Source: CAIWCD01 sp043782365 (GTDB lineage Bacteria > Myxococcota > Myxococcia > Myxococcales > 40CM-4-68-19). From it: 12,130 bases of DNA. A program made the position numbers and the translations under genes. The notes under the pieces are model-generated. The model was not told the DNA's origin and did no database searches. It saw only the letters and a list, made by a program, of their open reading frames with translations. Location of the stretch: NCBI GenBank assembly GCA_043782365.1, contig JAYWAO010000368.1:1-12130 (forward strand), in the 5' to 3' direction. Below are positions 1 to 6,480 of this stretch, piece after piece. The stretch's first letter is position 1. Each line of letters begins with the position of its first letter.

Positions 1-1293
1 CTGATCGTGGTCGACTGGCCCGAGGCGCCGAAGGGTGCGGATGGGCAGGCCGCGCCCGACTGGAAGATGCCCGACGAGGCGGCGCTGCCCACGCTCTACG
101 CCGAGGGTCCGGGCGACGCGGGCCTGCCGATCGTCGTCGTCAAGCGGGCCACCGCCGCCGCGGTGATCGACCTGTTCGAGAAGAACGCCGCGGCCTCCAA
201 GGCACAGCTCCCGCGCGGGGCCGGCAAGCGGTGGAGGCTGACGCCGCGCCACGCCGCGCTCACCGTGCAGCTCACCACCGAGAGCGTCGACGCGGAGAAC
301 CTGGTGGGCCGCCTCTCCGCGGGCGCGCCCGCGGCCGAGCGCCTCCCGGGCGTGGTCGTCCTCGGCGCGCACTACGACCACCTCGGCTTCGGCGGCAAGG
401 AGTCGCTCGCGCCCGACAGCCACGACCCGCACCTCGGCGCCGACGACAACGCCAGCGGCGTGGCCGGCGTGCTGGAGGCGGTGCGCCTGCTCGCTGAGGG
501 CAGGGCGAACCTCGAGCGCGACGTGGTCGTCGTGCTCTTCTCGGGCGAGGAGAAGGGCGTGCTCGGCTCGACCTGGTTCACCCGAAACCTGCCCACGGGC
601 AGCCGGATCGGCGAGCTGAAGAACATCGCCGCGATGGTCAACCTCGACATGGTCGGCCGGATGCGCGGCAACGTCCTCAATGTCCTCGGCGGCGACTCGG
701 CGGCCGAGTGGGCTGCGCTCCTCTCGGAGCCCTGCGCGGCGGGTCGGCTCGAGTGCAAGATCGGCGGCGACGGCTTCGGCCCCTCCGACCAGACCCCGTT
801 CTTCGCGGCGGGGATCCCGGTCGTGCACCTCTTCACGGGCGCGCACTCCGACTACCACAAGCCCTCGGACGCGACCGACAAGCTGAGCGCCGGCGGCATC
901 GCGCAGGCGGGCCGGGTCGCGGCCGCGGCGGTGCTGGGCGCGGGCCGCACGCAGAAGCTCACCTACAAGAGCGCGCCGGCGCCGCTGCCCAAGGGCGACT
1001 TCAGGAACTTCAACGCCTCGCTGGGCGTCATCCCCGACTACGCCGGGCCACCGGCGGGCAGCCGCCCGGGCGTGCTGCTCGCGGGCGTGCGCGCGGGCGG
1101 TCCGGCAGAGAAGGCGGGCCTCGCGCGCGGGGACCTCCTGGTGCAGGTCGGCCCGCACCAGATCCTCTCGGCGGCGGACCTGATGTTCGCGCTCAACGCG
1201 AGCAAGCCGGGCGAGACGGTGACGGCGGTCGTCGTCCGCGAAGGGAAGGAAGTGAAGCTGCCGGTGACGTTCGGGGAGGGGCGCGGGCGGTAG
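1..1293 (+). CDS. M28-family zinc aminopeptidase with C-terminal PDZ domain (5' partial)
   Basis: Secreted or periplasmic metallopeptidase of family M28 (co-catalytic di-zinc exopeptidases), expected to remove N-terminal residues from peptides. The frame is open from base 1, so the gene starts upstream; numbering here counts from the GTG at 7. All M28 metal and catalytic positions are visible: HYD (H122, D124), the bridging Asp in ADDN (D146/D147), the catalytic and metal Glu pair in SGEE (E181/E182), Asp in LDMVG (D214) and His in DYHKPSD (H284). A PDZ domain follows at about residues 335-425 (GVLLAGVRAGGPAEKAGL, then a GDLLVQVG strand), as in M28-PDZ proteins where it is thought to present substrate or partner C-termini. 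The segment before H122 is probably the end of a protease-associated (PA) domain. The signal peptide would lie outside the window. The next gene is convergent, so no operon partner is visible downstream. Confidence 0.93.
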   Translation: MIVVDWPEAPKGADGQAAPDWKMPDEAALPTLYAEGPGDAGLPIVVVKRATAAAVIDLFEKNAAASKAQLPRGAGKRWRLTPRHAALTVQLTTESVDAENLVGRLSAGAPAAERLPGVVVLGAHYDHLGFGGKESLAPDSHDPHLGADDNASGVAGVLEAVRLLAEGRANLERDVVVVLFSGEEKGVLGSTWFTRNLPTGSRIGELKNIAAMVNLDMVGRMRGNVLNVLGGDSAAEWAALLSEPCAAGRLECKIGGDGFGPSDQTPFFAAGIPVVHLFTGAHSDYHKPSDATDKLSAGGIAQAGRVAAAAVLGAGRTQKLTYKSAPAPLPKGDFRNFNASLGVIPDYAGPPAGSRPGVLLAGVRAGGPAEKAGLARGDLLVQVGPHQILSAADLMFALNASKPGETVTAVVVREGKEVKLPVTFGEGRGR

Positions 1294-1308
1294 CGGAGGC
1301 CGCGCCGC

Positions 1309-1353
1309 ACGACGCCGCCACTGCCTCATAGGCAAGTTGCGCCTGTGCGTCGT
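1309..1353. terminator. nested stem-loop between convergent genes
   Basis: The 83-bp gap between two convergent genes holds an outer perfect 7-bp inverted repeat (ACGACGC at 1309-1315, GCGTCGT at 1347-1353) enclosing a perfect 5-bp hairpin (TGCCT at 1322-1326, AGGCA at 1330-1334, 3-nt loop). Position and structure suit a bidirectional transcription stop, but neither strand shows a clear T-run, so intrinsic termination is doubtful; it may only stabilise mRNA 3' ends. Confidence 0.35.
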
Positions 1354-1376
1354 CGCGTTCGCGAGGAGCGCGCCGC

Positions 1377-1967
1377 CTACTTCACCACCACGTGGATCTC
1401 CGCTTCCTTGTCGTCGATCTTCGCCTTGATCACCGCCTCGCCCGCATTCACTCCCCAGACCTTCCCCTCGGAGTCCACCCGGGCGACCTCGGGCTTTTGC
1501 GATGACAGGTGCACCTCGCGATCCTTCTGCGGCCTGCCATCGAGCCCCAGCGGGGTGACGCCCAGCTTGACGGCGTCGCCGTTGAGCGACACCTCGATGG
1601 TGTCCTTCTCGACCTTGAGCGCCTCGGTGAGATCGACCTCCAGCGGCACGTCCGCGGCCAGCTCGTTCCAGCGGGCGGTGATCACCGTGTGGCCCGAGGA
1701 GAGCGCCGCCACCTGGCCGTTGACGTCGACCGCGGCCACGAAGGGGTCGCGCGAGGTCCACTGCGCCCGCTCGCCCGAGAAGACGCGGCCGTGCCGGTCC
1801 ATCATCTTGCCGTGGAGGCGCACCGTCTCGCCCTTGTGGGTGAGGCGGGGCATGCGCGGGTCGATCTCGATGTGGTCGGGCCGCTCGCAGGCCGCCGAGA
1901 AGAGTGCGAGGCCGAGGCTGAGGGCGAGCCCAAAGGTGGAGCGGGGGAGGCTTTGGCTGCGGAGCAT
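1377..1967 (-). CDS. lipoprotein with two Ig-like (BIG2-type) domains
   Basis: Predicted 196-aa exported lipoprotein of unknown function. The start at 1967 (ATG) is chosen because it puts a classic signal peptide at the N-terminus (hydrophobic stretch about 12-26) ending in SAAC, with C27 as the probable lipidated residue; a frame extending upstream to 2117 would bury it. The mature part is two similar beta-rich units, about 30-112 and 116-196. Each carries the bacterial Ig-like pattern: a 'W/S-S-x-x-P-x-V-A-x-V-D-x-x-G-x-V' stretch followed by a 'G-x-x-V-I-x-A' strand (residues 70-98, and again near the C-terminus). Such domains are usually structural or adhesive; no catalytic motif is visible. 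The -3 residue of the lipobox is Ser, which is less usual than Leu. No strong Shine-Dalgarno is seen. It is divergent from the aminotransferase gene and convergent with the M28 peptidase gene. Confidence 0.78.
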   Translation of the reverse strand: MLRSQSLPRSTFGLALSLGLALFSAACERPDHIEIDPRMPRLTHKGETVRLHGKMMDRHGRVFSGERAQWTSRDPFVAAVDVNGQVAALSSGHTVITARWNELAADVPLEVDLTEALKVEKDTIEVSLNGDAVKLGVTPLGLDGRPQKDREVHLSSQKPEVARVDSEGKVWGVNAGEAVIKAKIDDKEAEIHVVVK

Positions 1968-1988
1968 GCCTGGGCTGTAGCAGCGGTC

Positions 1989-2059
1989 CGGGACCCCTCC
2001 CATCGGGCAATGGAGGGACCCCGCCCAGGAGCCGCCGCGCAAGAGCGCCGTTGCCCGAT
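1989..2059. promoter_or_regulatory. divergent intergenic region with two inverted repeats
   Basis: The 121 bp between the lipoprotein gene (-) and the aminotransferase gene (+) hold two overlapping dyads. One is an imperfect hairpin at 1989-2023: CGGG/CCCG outer pairs, a 2-nt mismatch, then CCCTCC/GGAGGG around an 8-nt loop. The other is a perfect 9-bp inverted repeat, ATCGGGCAA at 2002-2010 and TTGCCCGAT at 2051-2059, 40 nt apart. The TTGCCC half-sites could act as -35-like hexamers facing outward on each strand (TTGCCC at 2051-2056 is followed 17 nt later by TACCAA), but the matches to a -10 box are poor. A shared operator for both genes is an inference only. Confidence 0.3.
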
Positions 2060-2088
2060 CGCCGCGGGCGCGGTACCAACGCTGCCGC

Positions 2089-2991
2089 GTGTCCAACTCG
2101 CAGCGAACGCTCGTCAACCTCGAAGGTCGCCTGGTCCCGCCCGAGCAGGCGCTGGTGCCCGTGCTCGACCGCGGGTTCCTCTACGGCGACTCCGCCTACG
2201 AGGTGGTCCGCACCTATGGCGGCGCGCCGTTCGCCCTCGCCCTCCACCTGGCCCGGCTGGAGCGCACTGCCGAGCGGATACACTTACGCCTCCCCGAGCG
2301 TGACGAGGTGGAGTTCGAGGTCCTCCGCACGCTCGAGGCCGCGGGAAACCCCGAGTCCTACGTGCGCATCATGGTGACACGCGGGACGGGCCAGTTCGGG
2401 CTCGCGCCAGAGCCCGCCGAGGCGCCCCGGCTGATCATCCTGGTGCGCCCGTTCGAGCCGCTGCCGGCCGCGCTCTACGAGAAGGGCCTGCACCTCGCGG
2501 TGGTGCCGACGCGCCGACTGCACCAGCGCACCGTCGACCCGCGCGCCAAGACCGGCAACTACCTCAACTCGGTGCTCGCGCTCGGCGAGGCGCGGGCGGC
2601 GGGCGCGGACGACGCCATCTTCCTCGACCTCGAGGGCCACATCACCGAGTGCTCGTCGTCGAACATCTTCTTCGCCAAGGACGGCGTCATCGTCACGCCG
2701 CCGCTCTCGCAGGCGCTGCTCGACGGCGTCACCCGGGGGATCGTATTGCGGCTCGCCCGGGAGGCGGGGTTCCACGTGCGCGAGGAGCCGCACGGGCCCG
2801 GCGCGCTCAAGGACGCCGACGAAGTGTTCGTCACCAGCACGCTGCGCGAGGTGCTCGCGGTGACTACACTTTCGATGCTGGAGGACCGGGACCCCGCGCC
2901 TCTGATGGTGGGCGACGGCAAGCCCGGGCCGATCGCGCGCAAGCTGTTGCAGGCGCTCCAGGGCCACGCGGGGAGCGGCCCGGCGGCGTGA
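2089..2991 (+). CDS. class IV aminotransferase (D-amino acid / branched-chain / ADC-lyase superfamily)
   Basis: A 300-aa PLP enzyme of fold type IV, the usual size for this family, cytoplasmic. The N-terminus shows the family signature LVPVLDRGFLYGDSAYEVVRTY. K154 in AKTGNYLNS is the expected Schiff-base lysine, and E187 in ITECSSSN is the expected acidic partner of the pyridine nitrogen; the C-terminal 'DEVFVTSTLREV' is also typical. Members transfer amino groups to or from D-amino acids or branched-chain amino acids, or act as 4-amino-4-deoxychorismate lyases; sequence alone does not settle which. VTRGTGQFGLAP at about 94-105 is the loop whose residues help set substrate choice. The GTG at 2089 is used because homologues begin close to this point; no clear ribosome site precedes it. 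The 4-nt overlap with the SpoIID-domain gene suggests coupled expression and favours a wall-related role such as D-Ala/D-Glu supply, though this is inferred. Confidence 0.92.
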   Translation: MSNSQRTLVNLEGRLVPPEQALVPVLDRGFLYGDSAYEVVRTYGGAPFALALHLARLERTAERIHLRLPERDEVEFEVLRTLEAAGNPESYVRIMVTRGTGQFGLAPEPAEAPRLIILVRPFEPLPAALYEKGLHLAVVPTRRLHQRTVDPRAKTGNYLNSVLALGEARAAGADDAIFLDLEGHITECSSSNIFFAKDGVIVTPPLSQALLDGVTRGIVLRLAREAGFHVREEPHGPGALKDADEVFVTSTLREVLAVTTLSMLEDRDPAPLMVGDGKPGPIARKLLQALQGHAGSGPAA

Positions 2992-5027
2992 CCAAGCGCT
3001 CGCGCAGGAGCCTCTTGCAGCTGGCCGGCGTGGGGCTCGCCGCCCTGGCGCTGCCGGCGCGGGCACGGGCGGAGGACGGCGGGACCCTGGCCGACCTCGC
3101 TGGCGCTGCCACCAGCACCGGCCCGGGCGGAGGCGCTGCGGCCACCAGCACGAGCGCGGGCGTGGAGTCCGCGCTGGACGCGGGCCAGCGCACGGCAGCG
3201 CCCGACGCGGGCGCGGTCGCCGCAGAGCCGCTCGACGCTGGGGCCACTGCTCCCGCCGAAGAGCAGCCGCGGCCCAGCCTCTTCGCGGGCGCGCCCGAGC
3301 CCGACGACCCGCTCGAGCTCCTCTACTCGCGCCGGCTCTCCTTCGACGAGGGCCAGCCGCTCGTCACCGTGCGCGTGCTGGAGGGCCGCGACTCGGCGTC
3401 GCTGCGCGCGCTCGGCCCGCTGCAGGCGTGGGCCCGCTCGGCGGACGGCAAGCCCGAGCCCGTCTTCAAGGCGCCCCCTGCGAAGGCGGCCAAGGCGACT
3501 CCCAGGCCCGCGCCCAAGCCGCTCCCCGCCAAGGGCAAGCTCGGCAAGCCTGCGCCCAAGAGCGCCGCAGCCAACAAGGTCGCGCACGCGCCGAAGCCGC
3601 CAGGCGCGCCCTCGGGGCCCGCGGGCAAGTGGCGCGTCGAGCTGAAGGAGGGCCAGCCCGGCGTGGGCGCGAGCTGGGTCGAGCTCGAGCAGGTGCGCTA
3701 CGCCGACAAGGAGGGCCGCGAGGCTGCGCGCGCGCTCTGGGAGTCGCGCGGGGTGCGGGTCCGGCTCGCCACCGTCGGCGACGTCTACGGCATCGCCGGG
3801 CACGTGGTGGACACCCGGCGCTGGTCGCTGCTGGCGGAGGGCGACGCCACTGTGGAGGGGGCCGATGCGCAGGCGCGCGCGCTCGGCGACAAGTGGGGGA
3901 TCCGTCCGCAGATCCACCGCGAGCTGGCCTCGCGCCCGCAGGGCCTCCTCCAGCTGATCGACCCCAAGGGCAAGGTGGCGGCCGAGGGCCACGGCGCCAT
4001 CGAGCTGCGCTGCCCGCAGGGGCTCGCCGTCGAGCAGGTCGAGTTCGGGATGGGCTACGCGTTCCACGCCTTCGAGCGGCGGGTCTACCCGGGCCGGCTG
4101 TTCGCCTGCGTGGACGCCGAGGGCAAGCTCGCGCTGGTGGCCGCGCTCCCGATGGAGCGGCTGGTCAAGGGCGTGGTCCCCAGCGAGATCTTCGCCCGCG
4201 CCCACCCGGAGGCGCTCAAGGCGCAGGCGGTCACCGCGCGCGGCGAGGTGCTGGCGAAGGTCGGCGCGCGCCACCTGGGCGACCCGTACCTGCTCTGCGC
4301 AGAGCAGCACTGCCAGGTCTACAAGGGCCTCTCCGCGGAGCTGGCCTCGACCGATCGCGCGGTGGACGCGACCCGCGGCCAGGCGCTCTTCGCGCAGGCC
4401 CGGGGCGCGGAGCCCCGCCGGCTGGTCGATTCGGTCTATTCAGCGGTGTGCGGCGGATATACCGAGGACAACGACGTGGTCTGGGGCGGCCCGGCCGACC
4501 CCTCGCTGCGCGGCAGGCCCGACTTCCCTCTCGACAGCCCCGCGCTCGCGCCCTTCCGGGACGGCATCGGCGACGCGCTGGTCAGCCGCTTCGTCAACCA
4601 GAACCCGATACCGAGCTATTGCTCGCTCTCAGGGTTCGCGCCCAAGGACAAGGTCCGCTGGAAGAGGTCGTTCAGCGAGGCCGAGGTGGGCGTGCTCTGC
4701 GCCGCGCTCGGGATCGGCGACGTGCAGGCGATGACGGTGGAAGGCCGCGGCGTCTCGGGCCGGGCGCGGGCGCTGCGCCTCGAGGGCACCAAGGGCGTCA
4801 CCCGGGTGCTCGGCGAGTTGAACATCCGCAAGCAGTTCAAGATGCTCCCCAGCGGGATGTTCGTGGTCGAGCGCGAGGGCGGGCGCTGGAGCTTCACCGG
4901 CGGCGGCTGGGGCCACGGCAGCGGGATGTGCCAGACGGGCGCGATCGGCCGGGCGCTGCGGGGGGCGACCTACCGGCAGATCCTGGGTTGGTACTACTCG
5001 GGGGCGTCGCCGGACCGGGTGTACTGA
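2988..5027 (+). CDS. Tat-exported SpoIID/LytB-domain protein (probable peptidoglycan lytic transglycosylase)
   Basis: A 679-aa extracytoplasmic protein. The GTG start at 2988 sits in a GTGA overlap with the previous stop and gives a good twin-arginine signal: SRRSLLQ (R6-R7), hydrophobic core 9-23, likely cleavage after ARA at 28. Residues about 30-90 are Ala/Asp/Gly-rich and 155-215 are a Pro/Ala/Lys linker, both probably disordered. A globular middle part (about 220-370, possibly SPOR-like at GVRVRLATVGDVYGIAG) precedes the SpoIID domain (about 375-679). Domain hallmarks: GVVPSEI with the predicted catalytic Glu (E400), EALKAQAVTARGE, a CAEQHC cluster (C437, H441, C442) that may bind metal, VCGGYTED (C488), and GHGSGMCQTGA (H643, C648) before the terminal YYSGA. 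SpoIID in Bacillus cuts glycan strands stripped of stem peptides during engulfment; homologues in non-sporulating bacteria are thought to act in division or wall turnover. No sporulation gene is nearby. Confidence 0.92.
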   Translation: MTKRSRRSLLQLAGVGLAALALPARARAEDGGTLADLAGAATSTGPGGGAAATSTSAGVESALDAGQRTAAPDAGAVAAEPLDAGATAPAEEQPRPSLFAGAPEPDDPLELLYSRRLSFDEGQPLVTVRVLEGRDSASLRALGPLQAWARSADGKPEPVFKAPPAKAAKATPRPAPKPLPAKGKLGKPAPKSAAANKVAHAPKPPGAPSGPAGKWRVELKEGQPGVGASWVELEQVRYADKEGREAARALWESRGVRVRLATVGDVYGIAGHVVDTRRWSLLAEGDATVEGADAQARALGDKWGIRPQIHRELASRPQGLLQLIDPKGKVAAEGHGAIELRCPQGLAVEQVEFGMGYAFHAFERRVYPGRLFACVDAEGKLALVAALPMERLVKGVVPSEIFARAHPEALKAQAVTARGEVLAKVGARHLGDPYLLCAEQHCQVYKGLSAELASTDRAVDATRGQALFAQARGAEPRRLVDSVYSAVCGGYTEDNDVVWGGPADPSLRGRPDFPLDSPALAPFRDGIGDALVSRFVNQNPIPSYCSLSGFAPKDKVRWKRSFSEAEVGVLCAALGIGDVQAMTVEGRGVSGRARALRLEGTKGVTRVLGELNIRKQFKMLPSGMFVVEREGGRWSFTGGGWGHGSGMCQTGAIGRALRGATYRQILGWYYSGASPDRVY

Positions 5028-5033
5028 GGCGCG

Positions 5034-5070
5034 GACGGTGGTGCATCCGCGCTCCAAGACGCACACCGTC
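5034..5070 (+). terminator. stem-loop just after the SpoIID-domain gene
   Basis: Seven bases past the stop codon, GACGGTGGTGC (5034-5044) pairs with GCACACCGTC (5061-5070): 10 bp with one bulged G and a 16-nt loop. The position fits a terminator or an mRNA 3'-end stabiliser. There is no T-run after it, so Rho-independent termination is uncertain. Confidence 0.4.
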
Positions 5071-5111
5071 ACGGCACTTCTCCAGCGAGGCCTAGGTGCA
5101 CGCGCGCTCCA
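5040..5111 (+). repeat. imperfect 17-bp direct repeat
   Basis: GGTGCATCCGCGCTCCA (5040-5056) recurs as GGTGCACGCGCGCTCCA (5095-5111), 15 of 17 bases identical, with start points 55 bp apart, in the 217-bp gap between the SpoIID-domain gene and the GH25 gene. The first copy overlaps the stem-loop after the SpoIID-domain gene. It could be a pair of regulator sites for the lysozyme gene or a small local duplication. Apart from this, the hairpin and the ribosome site at 5236-5240, I see nothing in this gap; no convincing -35/-10 pair stands out. Confidence 0.4.
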
Positions 5112-5235
5112 GCCGCGCCGCGCCACCCCAGCGACCTTAGGGCCTCCACCAGTAAGCGGATGCCGCCCGACCAGCCTCTGGCCGATGCTGCTCCTGCAAC
5201 CGAGACGTCAGTCCCGCCCCGCAGGCCGCAGCACC

Positions 5236-5240
5236 GGAGG
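5236..5240 (+). promoter_or_regulatory. Shine-Dalgarno of the GH25 lysozyme gene
   Basis: GGAGG lies 4 nt upstream of the ATG at 5245. It is the clearest ribosome binding site in the window, and it decides the start in favour of 5245 over the open frame reaching back to 5038. The same start also yields a proper lipoprotein signal peptide. Confidence 0.75.
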
Positions 5241-5244
5241 CACC

Positions 5245-6195
5245 ATGAAGGCCGCCACGCTCTTCCCGCTGGCCCGTTCTGGCTCCCGCTCCACGCTGTT
5301 CGCGCTCGCCGCCGTCTGCGCCCTCGCCCTCACGGCCTGCTCGACGCCGAACCTAGACGAGGTCGGCCTCGGCGACTCCGGCGACTCCACCCAGGACGAG
5401 GCCGCGCTCCGCTCCTGCGTCCGCGACGGGTCGGTCGGCGGACTCGACGTCAGCGTCTACCAGGGCAACATCGACCTCCGCGCCACCCGCCGCAGCGGCC
5501 GCGCGTTCGTGATGGTCCGGGTCAGCGACGGCACCCGCCACCCCGACAGCAAGTTCTCCGCGAACTACGCCAACGCGAAGTCGGCGGGGCTCATCCGCGG
5601 CGCGTACCAGTTCTTCCGCCCGGGACAGGACCCGATCGCGCAGGCAGACCTGCTGCTCTCGCAGATCGGTCACCAACTCGGCGCGGGCGACCTGCCGCCG
5701 GTGCTCGACGTCGAGGTGACCGATGGCACCTCGGCCACCCATGTGCTCGCCGCCGTGGACGCTTGGGTCAGCCACGTCTCCAAGGCGCTCGGCCGGATGC
5801 CCTTCGTCTACACCTCGCCGGGCTTCTGGGCGGGCCTCAGCGGCCACAGGAACTACGGCGCCAACCTCTGGGTCGCCAACTGGACCAGCAAGTGCCCGAC
5901 CATGCCCAACGGCTGGAGCACCTTCACCCTCTGGCAGCACTCCTCCGAGGGCCGCGTCCCGGGCGTCAGCGGGAAGGTCGACCTCGACAAGTTCAACGGC
6001 ACCCTCGGCGAGCTGTACGCGCTCGCCCGCACCTCGGCCCCGGCGGCGCCGCTGAGGGGGGACGACAGCAGCCTGCGCTCCGACTTGCTCGACAGCGAGA
6101 GCGCGGTGGGCTTCGTCGCCGACGAGGGCGCGCCGAGCGGCGGCGGAGTCGCCGGCGACTCGCAAGGCTCCTGGCTGGGGCACCCGCGCGAGTAG
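5245..6195 (+). CDS. GH25 lysozyme (N-acetylmuramidase) lipoprotein
   Basis: A 316-aa glycoside hydrolase family 25 protein expected to cut the beta-1,4 bond between N-acetylmuramic acid and N-acetylglucosamine in peptidoglycan. The signal peptide (hydrophobic about 17-31) ends in a good lipobox, LTAC, with C32 lipidated; Ser at +2 favours transfer to the outer membrane under the E. coli rule. The GH25 barrel spans about 65-272: GLDVSVYQG (D68), FVMVRVSDG, GAYQFFRPG, VLDVE with the catalytic acid pair D155/E157, MPFVYTSPGFW, LWVANW and LWQHSSEG, ending in VDLDKFNG. A tail of about 45 residues rich in Ser, Gly and Asp follows and is probably disordered. Start and expression are set by the GGAGG at 5236. 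It lies on the same strand 217 bp after the SpoIID-domain gene, so two wall-cutting enzymes are neighbours, probably with separate promoters. Roles could include wall turnover or lysis of prey or rival bacteria. Confidence 0.93.
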   Translation: MKAATLFPLARSGSRSTLFALAAVCALALTACSTPNLDEVGLGDSGDSTQDEAALRSCVRDGSVGGLDVSVYQGNIDLRATRRSGRAFVMVRVSDGTRHPDSKFSANYANAKSAGLIRGAYQFFRPGQDPIAQADLLLSQIGHQLGAGDLPPVLDVEVTDGTSATHVLAAVDAWVSHVSKALGRMPFVYTSPGFWAGLSGHRNYGANLWVANWTSKCPTMPNGWSTFTLWQHSSEGRVPGVSGKVDLDKFNGTLGELYALARTSAPAAPLRGDDSSLRSDLLDSESAVGFVADEGAPSGGGVAGDSQGSWLGHPRE

Positions 6196-6220
6196 CCGGC
6201 GGTTCGCGGTCCGTGGCATT

Positions 6221-6241
6221 ACCGAATCGATAGTCGACGGT
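6221..6241 (+). terminator. bulged hairpin after the GH25 gene
   Basis: Twenty-six bases after the lysozyme stop, ACCG(AA)TCGA pairs with TCGACGGT around a TAG loop: an 8-bp stem with a 2-nt bulge, ending at 6241. It lies in a locally AT-richer patch. No T-run follows, so it is only a candidate terminator. Confidence 0.3.
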
Positions 6242-6275
6242 GGGGCTGGTCGAAGCGCAGCCGGTCGATTTCCGC

Positions 6276-6303
6276 CCGCTCCCGCTCCCGCTCCCGCACC
6301 CGA
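6276..6303 (+). repeat. CCGCTC hexamer tandem repeat
   Basis: Three exact CCGCTC units (6276-6293) are followed by one CCGCAC unit and a partial unit. It is intergenic, so copy-number change would not affect a reading frame. Most likely a simple-sequence tract with no specific function. Confidence 0.6.
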
Positions 6304-6314
6304 CTTTTTCGTGC

Positions 6315-6480
6315 TCAGGTCTCCTCTGCCTTGGCGAGCTCCACCAGCCTGGCGGCGATGCGCTCAAGACCGCCTTGCCCACGGAGTGCACCCCTGGAGG
6401 TGGCGGCGCTTGTCGGGCTTGGAGAACTTGCCCGCGCCCTAGCCCAGGTTGAGCACGATCGACGTCGGCGCGCGCCCGAG
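6315..6480 (-). pseudogene. possible decayed 3' gene fragment, family unknown
   Basis: Read on the minus strand, this stretch gives protein-like segments that switch frame. About 6480-6400 reads PTSIVLNLG, then a stop (TAG), then GAGKFSKPDKRRHLQ. A shifted frame continues VHSVGKAV, and a second shift gives ERIAARLVELAKAEET followed by TGA at 6315-6317. The last piece looks like a normal charged amphipathic C-terminus. One in-frame stop and two single-base shifts would be needed, which is consistent with a dying gene or with sequencing errors. I do not recognise the family. It could also be chance, since GC-rich DNA yields open-looking Arg/Ala-rich frames easily. Confidence 0.3.

Noticed and set aside
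1968..2117. Upstream extension of the Ig-like lipoprotein gene
   Set aside because: It would place about 50 polar, Arg-rich residues before a complete signal peptide and run over the aminotransferase start.
2559..4310. 583-aa open frame on the minus strand across the aminotransferase and SpoIID genes
   Set aside because: It spans two real genes and their overlap on the other strand and shows no family signature; explained by codon bias.
3428..5095. 555-aa plus-strand frame inside the SpoIID gene
   Set aside because: Arg/Gly-rich out-of-frame translation of the SpoIID gene, without domains.
5038..5244. Upstream extension of the GH25 gene
   Set aside because: GGAGG at 5236-5240 and the lipoprotein signal peptide both point to ATG 5245.
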